Shown piece by piece: positions 44,736-52,765 of a stretch of DNA of 64,000 nt. The translations under genes were made by a program, and so were the position numbers. Position 1 is the stretch's first letter; every line of letters starts with the position of its first letter. The stretch comes from Comamonadaceae bacterium UBA4962. GTDB lineage: Bacteria; Pseudomonadota; Gammaproteobacteria; Burkholderiales; Burkholderiaceae_C. The DNA lies in NCBI GenBank assembly GCA_002397315.1, contig DHAE01000030.1, forward strand, positions 55,223-119,222. Reading direction: 5' to 3'. The notes beneath the pieces were generated by a model that saw nothing but the letters and a program-made list of their open reading frames with translations, was not told the origin of the DNA and ran no database searches.

Positions 44736-44904
44736 CGCCGGTTTCCCTGAATGCGTTCAGGGCGATGAAGCCCGGGCGGCTTCCTGGCCATGCTGGCATG
44801 GGCAGGCGGCGCGTGCGGCTCGCGCGGTCCTTCGGTGGTCCGCGCAACGGGCGCGGCCGATCGCAGCCGCGCCTGCAAACCCCAAGAACCTTCGAGGATC
44901 GATC

Positions 44905-45039
44905 ATGAAACGTACCTATCAGCCTTCCAAGACGCGCCGCGCGCGCACCCACGGTTTCCTCGTGCGCATGAAGACGCGCGGCGGCCGTGCCGTCATCAAC
45001 GCACGCCGCGCCAAGGGCCGCAAGCGCCTGGCCGTCTGA
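44905..45039 (+). CDS. rpmH: 50S ribosomal protein L34
   Basis: 44 residues with the L34 pattern MKRTYQPSKTRRARTHGFLVRMKTRGGR followed by the basic end RRAKGRKRLAV. It is a component of the large ribosomal subunit. GAGGATCG precedes the ATG. First gene of the rpmH-rnpA-yidD-yidC set. Confidence 0.97.
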   Translation: MKRTYQPSKTRRARTHGFLVRMKTRGGRAVINARRAKGRKRLAV

Positions 45040-45202
45040 TACGGCTCCCCGACCGGAGGGCGCGCTGCATTGCGACGCCCTGCCATCCGTCCGCGCCACG
45101 GCACCGCCGGTGGACCGCGGCCGGCTGGTCCTCGCTTGCCGGTCGCGGTTCCGTATGAGGCCGCCGCGGTGTCCGGCCCGGTCCTCCGGGAGTGGTGGTT
45201 CC

Positions 45203-45766
45203 ATGCATCGGCTCAAGACCCGCCCGCAGTTCCAGGCCGCCATGGCCGGGGGAACCGTTTCCCGGACGGCGCACTTCGCGCTGCACCGCCTGCGCCTCGG
45301 CGCGGGTGCGTCCACCAGCCCCGCTGCCACCGCCACGCCCGACACCCGATCTCCGGGGCCCGGTGCCCCGCCTCCACCGCAGGGCCCGCAGGCCCTTTTC
45401 GCCGTTCCCGGCTCCGGCGACGCTGCTGGCGAACCCTGGCTGGGCGCGATGGTGCCCAAGCGCTGGGCGCGCCGCGCGGTGACGCGCAACACCATCAAGC
45501 GGCAGATCTACGCGGTGGCCCCCGGCTTCGCCGAGGAGCTCGGCACGGCCGCCCACGTGGTGCGCCTGCGTGCCGGGTTCGACCGCAAGCAGTTCCCGAG
45601 CGCCACGTCCGACGCACTGCGGCAGGCGGTGCGCACCGAGCTGCTGCAGCTCTTCGCGCAGGCCGTGCGCCGGCCCGGAGGCCACAAGCCCCCGGCACCG
45701 GCTCCAGCGGCGAAGGCCCCCGTGCCCGCTGCCGACACCTCTCTCACAGAAGCGGCCCGGCCGTGA
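45203..45766 (+). CDS. rnpA: Ribonuclease P protein component with an insertion
   Basis: 187 residues, longer than the usual 110-130. The start MHRLKTRPQFQAAM and the RNA-binding signature RWARRAVTRNTIKRQIYAVA are conserved. A Pro/Ala/Gly-rich insertion of about 45 residues (TSPAATATPDTRSPGPGAPP...) splits the N-terminal strand region from GAMVPKRWARRAV, and a Pro-rich tail follows. It assists the catalytic RNA in 5' tRNA maturation. The stop overlaps the yidD start by one base. Confidence 0.92.
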   Translation: MHRLKTRPQFQAAMAGGTVSRTAHFALHRLRLGAGASTSPAATATPDTRSPGPGAPPPPQGPQALFAVPGSGDAAGEPWLGAMVPKRWARRAVTRNTIKRQIYAVAPGFAEELGTAAHVVRLRAGFDRKQFPSATSDALRQAVRTELLQLFAQAVRRPGGHKPPAPAPAAKAPVPAADTSLTEAARP

Positions 45767-46083
45767 TGCGCGCGCTGCTCATGGCGCTGGTGCGCGGCTA
45801 CCGTTTCTTCCTGAGCCCCTGGCTCGGGGCGTCCTGCCGTTTCGAGCCCACCTGCTCCGCCTATGCGCTGCAGGCGCTGGAGCGGCACGGTGCCGCGGCC
45901 GGCAGCTACCTCACCGTGCGGCGGATCGCCCGCTGCCATCCCTGGTGCGACGGCGGCCACGATCCGGTGCCCGACGAGGCGCCGCGCGCGATGCGGATGT
46001 TTTCGCGGCTGACATCCCGGCCCCCGGAGGTCTCCTCCGTGGCCGGGACCCCCACCCCTTCCTCTCCAAAGAAGTCTTCATGA
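45766..46083 (+). CDS. yidD: Membrane protein insertion efficiency factor YidD
   Basis: 105 residues with the family core RGYRFFLSPWLGASCRFEPT, CSAYALQALERHG and RCHPWCDGGHDPVP. A Ser/Pro-rich tail of about 30 residues follows. It is a small amphipathic protein that helps YidC-dependent insertion. Overlaps on both sides (rnpA by one base, yidC by ATGA) show tight coupling. Confidence 0.92.
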   Translation: MRALLMALVRGYRFFLSPWLGASCRFEPTCSAYALQALERHGAAAGSYLTVRRIARCHPWCDGGHDPVPDEAPRAMRMFSRLTSRPPEVSSVAGTPTPSSPKKSS

Positions 46084-47783
46084 ACGACATTCGCCGTACC
46101 ATCCTGTGGGTGATATTTGGCTTTTCCATGGTTCTGCTGTGGGACAAGTGGCAAGTGCACAACGGCCACAAGGCCACGTTCTTCCCGTCGCCCGAGCCGG
46201 TGGCCACGGCGCCGGCCGCCACCGGCGGCGCGAGCGCCCCGGGCAGCGTGCCCGCACCCAGCGCCGCGCCCGCGGCCGGTGCGCAGCAGGTGCCGGGCGG
46301 CGCAGTGCCCGCACCCGTGGCCGCCACCAACGCGCCGCGCGAGCGCGTCACCGTCACGACCGACGTGCTGCGCGTCACCTTCGACAGCGAAGGCGGCACG
46401 GTCACGCACGGCGATCTGCTGGGCTACCCCGACATGGCGGACAAGTCCCGCCCGTTCACGCTGCTGGACGACAGCACGCAGCGCGTCTACGTGGCGCAGA
46501 CGGGCCTGATCGGCGGCGCGAATTACCCCACGCACAAGACGCCGATGACCGTGGTGCCGGGCAACCGCACGCTGCAGGACGGCCAGAACGACATCAGCAT
46601 CCGCTTCGAGTCGCCCGACCTCGGCGGCGTGAAGCTGGTCAAGACCTGGACGCTCAAGCGCGGCGCCTACGACATCGCCGTGAAGCACGAGGTGGTGAAC
46701 ACCGGCACCGCCCCGGTGTCGCCCCAGCTCTACATGCAGCTCGTGCGCGACGGCAACAAGCCGCCCGGAGAGTCGTCGTTCTATTCGACCTTCACCGGCC
46801 CGGCCATCTACACCGAGGCCAAGAAGTACCACAAGGTCGACTTCAAGGACATCGAGAGCGGCAAGGCCGAGATCGACAAGTCTTCGCCCAACGGCTACGT
46901 GGCCATGGTGCAGCACTATTTCGCCACGGCCTGGCTGCTGGCCGACGGCATCCAGCGCGAGATGTTCGTGCGCAAGGTGGACACCAACCTCTACGCGGTG
47001 GGCATGATCACCTCGCTGGGCGAGATCGCCCCCGGCCAGACGAAGGCGCTGGATTCGCGCCTGTTCGCGGGCCCGCAGATCGAGACCATGATGGAGAAGC
47101 TGACGCCCGGCCTGGAGCTGGTGAAGGACTACGGCTGGCTCACAATCCTGTCCAAGCCGCTCTACTGGCTGCTCGACCAGCTGCACAAGATCCTGAACAA
47201 CTGGGGCTGGTCGATCGTGGCGCTGGTGCTGCTGCTCAAGATCGCGTTCTACTGGCTCAACGCCAAGGCGTACGCCTCGATGGCCAAGATGAAGGCCATC
47301 AACCCCAAGATCATGGAGATGCGCGAGCGCCTGAAGGACAAGCCGCAGCAGATGCAGCAGGAGATGATGCGCATCTACCGCGAGGAGAAGGTCAACCCGA
47401 TGGGCGGCTGCTTCCCCATCATGATCCAGATCCCCGTGTTCATCGCGCTCTACTGGGTGCTGCTGTCGAGCGTGGAGATGCGCAACGCGCCCTGGATCGG
47501 CTGGATCCGGGATCTGTCCTCGCCCGATCCGTTCTTCATCCTGCCCCTGCTGATGACGGCCAGCTCGCTGCTGCAGACCGCGCTCAACCCCGCGCCGCCG
47601 GACCCGATGCAGGCCAAGATGATGTGGTTCATGCCGCTGATCTTCAGCGTGATGTTCTTCTTCTTCCCGGCCGGCCTGGTGCTGTACTGGCTGACGAACA
47701 ACATCCTGTCGATCGCTCAGCAGTGGATCATCAACAAGCGGATGGGCGTTCCGCCCCAATTCAACCTGCCGAAGTTCCGCTGA
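46080..47783 (+). CDS. yidC: Membrane protein insertase YidC
   Basis: 567 residues of the long Gram-negative type. It has an N-terminal anchor (RTILWVIFGFSMVLLWDKWQ), an Ala/Pro linker, a periplasmic beta domain (about 100-330), then the conserved insertase core with LHKILNNWGWSIVALVLLLK, NPMGGCFPIMIQIPVFIALY and the last helix FFFFPAGLVLYWLTNNILSI. It inserts and folds inner-membrane proteins with or without Sec. Confidence 0.97.
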   Translation: MNDIRRTILWVIFGFSMVLLWDKWQVHNGHKATFFPSPEPVATAPAATGGASAPGSVPAPSAAPAAGAQQVPGGAVPAPVAATNAPRERVTVTTDVLRVTFDSEGGTVTHGDLLGYPDMADKSRPFTLLDDSTQRVYVAQTGLIGGANYPTHKTPMTVVPGNRTLQDGQNDISIRFESPDLGGVKLVKTWTLKRGAYDIAVKHEVVNTGTAPVSPQLYMQLVRDGNKPPGESSFYSTFTGPAIYTEAKKYHKVDFKDIESGKAEIDKSSPNGYVAMVQHYFATAWLLADGIQREMFVRKVDTNLYAVGMITSLGEIAPGQTKALDSRLFAGPQIETMMEKLTPGLELVKDYGWLTILSKPLYWLLDQLHKILNNWGWSIVALVLLLKIAFYWLNAKAYASMAKMKAINPKIMEMRERLKDKPQQMQQEMMRIYREEKVNPMGGCFPIMIQIPVFIALYWVLLSSVEMRNAPWIGWIRDLSSPDPFFILPLLMTASSLLQTALNPAPPDPMQAKMMWFMPLIFSVMFFFFPAGLVLYWLTNNILSIAQQWIINKRMGVPPQFNLPKFR

Positions 47784-47841
47784 CCCACCTGCTCCAGGAT
47801 GGTGCGCCGCCCGCGCGGCACGCCATCCGGGCAATCCCCAA

Positions 47842-47870
47842 CGGCCGCCTTCGGGCGGCCGCTGTTTTTT
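47842..47870 (+). terminator. Terminator after yidC
   Basis: A perfect 8-bp stem CGGCCGCC/GGCGGCCG with a TTCG tetraloop is followed by CTGTTTTTT. Confidence 0.9.
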
Positions 47871-47934
47871 CGGTACGTTCATTGCTAGGCTCTCCGGTTC
47901 CTGACTGAACCCTTTTTTCCTGGAGGCTTGGCCG

Positions 47935-49521
47935 ATGAAGCAGCGTTTGAAATTCTCCCTGGGCGTGGTGGCTGTCGCCGCGTTCATGGCCGCCGGTTCC
48001 GCCAGCGCGGCCACCCTGCGCTGGGCCGGCGCGAACGACATCCTGACGGTGGACCCGCACGCGCAGAACCACCAGACCACGCACGCTTTCCTGCAGCAGG
48101 TGTACGAGAGCCTGGTGCGCTACGACAAGACCTACCAGATCGAACCGGCGCTGGCCACCAAGTGGACGCAGGTCTCGCCCACGCAGGTGCGCTTCGAACT
48201 GCGCAAGGGGGTCAAGTTCCACGACGGCGCCCCGTTCACGGCGGACGACGTGGTGTTCTCGCTCACGCGGGCGATGACGCCGCCCTCGAACATGCAGTCG
48301 TCGGTGCAGAGCGTGAAGGAAGTGAAGAAGGTGGACGACTTCACCGTGGACCTGATCCTCAAGGGACCGAGCCCGGTGCTGCTGCGCGAGCTGACCGAGG
48401 CGCGCATCATGAACAAGGCCTGGGCCGAGAAGAACAACTCGACCAAGGCGCAGGACTATGCGGGCAAGGAAGAGAACTTCGCCTCGCGCAACGCCAACGG
48501 CACCGGTCCCTTCATCCTGGTGGGCTGGCAGCCCGACGTGAAGGTCACGATGAAGAAGAACCCGGCCTGGTGGGACAAGCCCACGGGCAACATCGACGAG
48601 GTGGTGTTCACGCCGATCAAGTCGGCGGCCACGCGCTCGGCCGCGCTCATCTCCGGCCAGGTGGACTTCGTGCCCGATCCGCCGCCGCAGGATCTGGCGC
48701 GCATGAAGGCAAGCCCCGACATCAAGCTGATCGAGGGCGCCGAGAACCGCACCATCTACCTGGGCCTGGACCAGTTCCGCGATGAGCTGCCCGGCGCCGG
48801 CACGCCGGGCAAGAACCCGCTCAAGGACAAGCGCGTGCGGCAGGCGCTCTACCAGGCGATCGACTCCGCCACCATCCACAGCCGCACCATGCGCAACCTG
48901 TCGGTGCCGACCGGCACCATGGTGGCGCCGATGGTGCACGGCTGGAGCAAGAGCCTGGAAGAGCGGGCCTCCAAGTACGACGTCGAGGCCGCGAAGAAGC
49001 TGCTGGCCGATGCGGGCTACCCCAACGGTTTCTCGATCAAGCTCGACTGCCCGAACGACCGCTACGTGAACGACGAGGCGATCTGCCAGGCCGTGACGGC
49101 CATGTGGACGCGCATCGGCGTGAAGACCACGCTGCAGACGGCGCCGATGTCGCAGTTCGTCACCCGCGTGATGAACAGCGACGTGAACGCCTACCTGTTC
49201 GGCTGGGGCGTGGCCACGTTCGACGCGCTCTATTCGCTCGATTCGCTGATGTCCACCAAGGACGGCAAAACGTCCGCGGGCGTCTACAACGGCGGCCGCT
49301 TCAGCGACGCCAAGCTCGACGGCATGATCGGCCAGATCAAGGTGGAAATGGACCCGGCCAAGCGCGACGCGCTGATCGCCGATGCCCTGAAGCTGGTCAA
49401 GGACGAGTACTACTACCTGCCCATGCACCACCAGATCCGCCCCTGGGCGATGCGCAAGGGCGTGGAGACGCAGCACCGTGCGGACGACCGCCCGATGCCG
49501 ACCTGGACCACCATCAAGTAA
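47935..49521 (+). CDS. ABC transporter substrate-binding protein, family 5 (peptide/nickel type)
   Basis: 528 residues with a signal peptide (AVAAFMAAGSASA|ATLRWAG). The family 5 signature is VYESLVRYDKTYQIEPALATKW, WRF-like FELRKGVKFHDGAPFTADDVVFSL, and later NGTGPFILVGWQPD and DKRVRQALYQAID. It binds peptides or related solutes in the periplasm. No permease or ATPase gene lies beside it, so it is an orphan in this window. GGAGG precedes the ATG, and terminators lie on its left. Confidence 0.88.
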   Translation: MKQRLKFSLGVVAVAAFMAAGSASAATLRWAGANDILTVDPHAQNHQTTHAFLQQVYESLVRYDKTYQIEPALATKWTQVSPTQVRFELRKGVKFHDGAPFTADDVVFSLTRAMTPPSNMQSSVQSVKEVKKVDDFTVDLILKGPSPVLLRELTEARIMNKAWAEKNNSTKAQDYAGKEENFASRNANGTGPFILVGWQPDVKVTMKKNPAWWDKPTGNIDEVVFTPIKSAATRSAALISGQVDFVPDPPPQDLARMKASPDIKLIEGAENRTIYLGLDQFRDELPGAGTPGKNPLKDKRVRQALYQAIDSATIHSRTMRNLSVPTGTMVAPMVHGWSKSLEERASKYDVEAAKKLLADAGYPNGFSIKLDCPNDRYVNDEAICQAVTAMWTRIGVKTTLQTAPMSQFVTRVMNSDVNAYLFGWGVATFDALYSLDSLMSTKDGKTSAGVYNGGRFSDAKLDGMIGQIKVEMDPAKRDALIADALKLVKDEYYYLPMHHQIRPWAMRKGVETQHRADDRPMPTWTTIK

Positions 49522-49578
49522 GCCGGCCCGGCGGGGCGGGGGAGGCGCGCTTATCATGCGCGCCTCCCCCCTCATCCC

Positions 49579-51072
49579 ATGCCGCCGCCCGCGGCCGTCC
49601 CGCCCATGCTGCCCCGCCACACCGATCCGATCGCCGCCATCGCCACCGCACCGGGGCGGGGCGCCGTGGGCATCGTGCGCGTGTCGGGCCGGGGCGTGGG
49701 GCCGCTGGTGGAGGCGCTGTGCGGGCGCGCGCTGCGCCCGCGCGAGGCCACCTACCTGCCGTTCCGCGATGCCGCAGGGCAGTCCATCGACCAGGGGCTG
49801 GCGCTGTACTTTCCCGCACCGCACAGCTACACGGGCGAGGACGTGCTGGAGCTGCAGGCGCACGGCGGCCCCGTGGTGCTGCAACTGCTGCTGGCCCGCT
49901 GCCTGCAGGCCGCCGCCGAGGCGGATGCGGCCACGGGCCGGCCGCGCCTGCCCGGCCTGCGGCTGGCGCGGCCCGGCGAGTTCACCGAGCGCGCCTTCCT
50001 GAACGACAAGATCGACCTCGCGCAGGCCGAGGCGATCGCCGACCTGATCGACGCCAGCACCGAGGCCGCCGCGCGCAGCGCCAGCCGGTCATTGGCGGGC
50101 GCGTTCTCCGACGAGATCCACCGCCTGCGCGACGCGCTGGTGCACCTGCGCATGCTGGTGGAGGCCACGCTCGACTTTCCGGAAGAAGAGATCGACTTTT
50201 TGCGCAAGGCCGATGCCCATGGGCAACTGGCGGCGTTGCAGCGCACGCTGGCGGAGGTGATGGGTCGCACGCGCCAGGGCGCGCTGCTGCGCGAGGGCAT
50301 CAAGGTGGTGATCGCGGGCCAGCCCAACGCGGGCAAGAGCTCGCTGCTGAACGCCCTGGCGGGTGCGGAACTGGCCATCGTCACGCCGATCGCCGGCACC
50401 ACGCGCGACAAGGTGCAGCAGACCATCCAGATCGAGGGCGTGCCGCTGCACGTGATCGACACGGCGGGCCTGCGCGAGAGCGACGACGAGGTCGAGCGCA
50501 TCGGCATCGAGCGCGCCTGGCAGGAGATCGCGGCCGCCGATGCGGTGCTGTTCCTGCACGACCTCACGCGCGCGGGCGAGCCCGGCTACGACGCGGCCGA
50601 CGCGGCGATCGCCGACCGGCTCGCGCACAAGGTGCCGGAAGCGGTGCCCGTGATCGACGTGTGGAACAAGAGCGACCGGGCCGTGGCCGTGGACACCGAA
50701 AGTGGCGGGAACGGCGGTGCTGCAGCGGAGTCCGGGGTACGGCCCGCCGCGCATGCCGCCACCACCGTGCGCCTGTCCGCGCGCACCGGCGACGGGCTGG
50801 ACGTTCTGCGCCGCGTGCTGCTGGAGATCGCCGGCTGGCAGTCCGCCGCGGAAGGCATCTACACCGCGCGCGCGCGCCACGTCGAGGCGCTGCAGGCGGT
50901 GGACGCGCACCTCATGGAAGCAGCCGCGCAGCTCGCGAGCGAGGGGCCGGCGCTGGACCTGCTGGCCGAGGAACTGCGCCTCGCCCAGCAGGCCCTGAAT
51001 GCCATCACGGGCGAGTTCACCTCCGACGATCTGCTGGGGGTGATCTTCTCGAGCTTCTGCATCGGGAAATAG
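49579..51072 (+). CDS. mnmE: tRNA modification GTPase MnmE
   Basis: 497 residues. The N-terminal folate-binding domain (DPIAAIATAPGRGAVGIVRVSG, SYTGEDVLELQAHGG, LARPGEFTERAFLNDKIDLAQAEAIADLIDA) leads to a helical region and the G domain with GQPNAGKSSLLN (G1), IAGTTRD (G2), DTAGLRESDDEVE (G3) and NKSD (G4). It ends FSSFCIGK with the catalytic cysteine. With MnmG it installs the 5-carboxymethylaminomethyl group at wobble uridine. An internal ATG at 49606 (MLPRHTDP) is closer to the family start and may be the true one. Confidence 0.95.
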   Translation: MPPPAAVPPMLPRHTDPIAAIATAPGRGAVGIVRVSGRGVGPLVEALCGRALRPREATYLPFRDAAGQSIDQGLALYFPAPHSYTGEDVLELQAHGGPVVLQLLLARCLQAAAEADAATGRPRLPGLRLARPGEFTERAFLNDKIDLAQAEAIADLIDASTEAAARSASRSLAGAFSDEIHRLRDALVHLRMLVEATLDFPEEEIDFLRKADAHGQLAALQRTLAEVMGRTRQGALLREGIKVVIAGQPNAGKSSLLNALAGAELAIVTPIAGTTRDKVQQTIQIEGVPLHVIDTAGLRESDDEVERIGIERAWQEIAAADAVLFLHDLTRAGEPGYDAADAAIADRLAHKVPEAVPVIDVWNKSDRAVAVDTESGGNGGAAAESGVRPAAHAATTVRLSARTGDGLDVLRRVLLEIAGWQSAAEGIYTARARHVEALQAVDAHLMEAAAQLASEGPALDLLAEELRLAQQALNAITGEFTSDDLLGVIFSSFCIGK

Positions 51073-51181
51073 CGGGTACGGCAAGCGGTTGGTGCACCGT
51101 ATTCCGGCAGGCGGACCGAGGATGTAAAAAACGTAAGGCTGCCTTGTGCGCCGGGGCCCGCGCGGCTACCGTGCCGCCACC

Positions 51182-51691
51182 ATGAACGCCGTGCTGCCCG
51201 CCATCCCCACGTCATCCTCCGCCGCCAAGGCGGACCTCGGCGGCCTCGTGCAGGCCGTGTCCCAATCCGTGGCTGAGGACGGCCTGCTCAACCCGTTCAC
51301 GCCCGAGCAGTGGGAGCTGCTGGCGGGCTACCTGCTGCCCATGCAGGTGGATGCGGGCCACACGCTGTTCACCCAGGGTGTGCAGGACCGCACGCTCTAC
51401 TTCATCGAGAGCGGTAGCTGCAGCGTGCACTACGAGGACGAGAAGGGCCGGCTGCGGCTCGCCATCGTCGGCGCGGGGTCGGTGGTGGGCGAGGGTGCGT
51501 TCTTCTCGCACCGGCCGCGCAGCGCCACGGTGCAGGCCGGCGCGCCTTCCAGGCTCTGGACGCTGACGGCACTGCGGTTCTCGGAGCTGTCGAACCGCCA
51601 GCCGGCCGTGGCGCTGGCGCTGGCGATGGCGGCGGGCTCGGTGCTGGCGCGGCGCCTGGGCAACCGCCGCCGGCGTGTGGCGGCGACCTGA
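51182..51691 (+). CDS. Cyclic-nucleotide-binding domain protein without DNA-binding domain
   Basis: 169 residues forming essentially one cNMP-binding beta-roll: LFTQGVQDRTLYFIESGSCSV, RLAIVGAGSVVGEGAFFSHRPRSATVQA. The usual phosphate-binding GE(x)A is present as GEGAFF. The C-terminus ends in a basic RRLGNRRRRVAAT with no winged helix, so it is not a classical Crp-type regulator. The ligand is unknown. Confidence 0.75.
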   Translation: MNAVLPAIPTSSSAAKADLGGLVQAVSQSVAEDGLLNPFTPEQWELLAGYLLPMQVDAGHTLFTQGVQDRTLYFIESGSCSVHYEDEKGRLRLAIVGAGSVVGEGAFFSHRPRSATVQAGAPSRLWTLTALRFSELSNRQPAVALALAMAAGSVLARRLGNRRRRVAAT

Positions 51692-51808
51692 CACCGCCCA
51701 CGCGGCAGCGGGGAGCGCGCCCGCGTTCCAGCGCATGAGGCGGGCGGCGCGGGGTGCCACGGCTACACTGGTCGGCATCCGCCCGTCCCGTCGCAAGAAG
51801 GCCCACGC

Positions 51809-52729
51809 ATGTCGCTGTTCAGCTGGTTCTCCCGCAAGAAGCCCGAGGCTCGCCCGCGCCCCGCGGCGGAGCCGACGGGCCTGCTGGATCCGGACGCCAC
51901 GGTCCCGCTGATGCCCGGCCGCAGCGGCCGTCCCGCCGCTCCGCACCCGCCGGCCGAGCATGCGGCGAACCGCAGGAACGAGCGCATGGAGCGGCGCGAA
52001 CTGCTCTACACCGTGGTGCGCGATGCGATGGTGCGCGCGAGCGTGCTGTCGGCCGGCTACAAGTTCAAGGTGCTGTCGCTGGACCAGCGCGGCCGGCAGT
52101 TCCTCGTGATGATCGACCTCACGCGCGAATACGGCGGCGAAACCGCGCGCCTGAGCGAGATCGAGGCGCTGATCGCGCAGACCGCCAAGATGCGGTTCGA
52201 CATCCTGGTCACGTCGGTGTACTGGCGCATCAACGACCACGTGGCCGTCGGGCTGCCGGGGCGCGCCGTGCCGCACGCCGGTGCGGCGCACTGGCCTGCG
52301 CATTCGCAGCCGCCGGCGGCTGCCCCGGTGCGTCCGCCTTCCCATGGCGCCGTCCCGGCCCCGGCCCCGCTGGTGCCCCCGCGCCAGGGGGCAGGTGCTG
52401 CGCCGCCGTCGACGCCGGAGCCGGTGTCGCTGCTGTCGCCGCGCAATGCGCCGGCTCCGCTGGCGCCGGCGGCATCCACCGCCAGGCCGGCCACGGGCAA
52501 GGGCTACGAGCCCATCGGGGCCGAAGAGGTCGCCGCGTTCCAGCGGGCGCTCGGCGGCGCGGCGGCCGCCACCCGCGCGCCGGCCGCCGCGGGCAGGCCG
52601 GGCACCACGGTGCGCTCCGGCCCGCTCCTGCCGTCCCATGCCGAAGGTTTCGAGGACGCGGACCTGACCGGGCACGACCGGCCGTCCGCGCCGGACCTGA
52701 GCGCCACGCAGTACGGCGAACTGCGCTAG
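51809..52729 (+). CDS. Hypothetical protein with conserved central domain
   Basis: 306 residues. The N-terminus (MSLFSWFSRKK) is followed by a Pro-rich stretch, an alpha/beta domain at about 60-145 (RRELLYTVVRDAMVRASVLSAG, KFKVLSLDQRGRQFLVMIDL, IEALIAQTAKMRFDILVTSVYWR), and a long Ala/Pro-rich tail. Similar proteins are known to me only as uncharacterised Burkholderiales proteins. No catalytic motif, signal peptide or membrane span is present. Confidence 0.65.
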   Translation: MSLFSWFSRKKPEARPRPAAEPTGLLDPDATVPLMPGRSGRPAAPHPPAEHAANRRNERMERRELLYTVVRDAMVRASVLSAGYKFKVLSLDQRGRQFLVMIDLTREYGGETARLSEIEALIAQTAKMRFDILVTSVYWRINDHVAVGLPGRAVPHAGAAHWPAHSQPPAAAPVRPPSHGAVPAPAPLVPPRQGAGAAPPSTPEPVSLLSPRNAPAPLAPAASTARPATGKGYEPIGAEEVAAFQRALGGAAAATRAPAAAGRPGTTVRSGPLLPSHAEGFEDADLTGHDRPSAPDLSATQYGELR

Positions 52730-52765
52730 CAGGGCGTGGTCGGCGCGGCGGCCCGCCCGGCGTTC

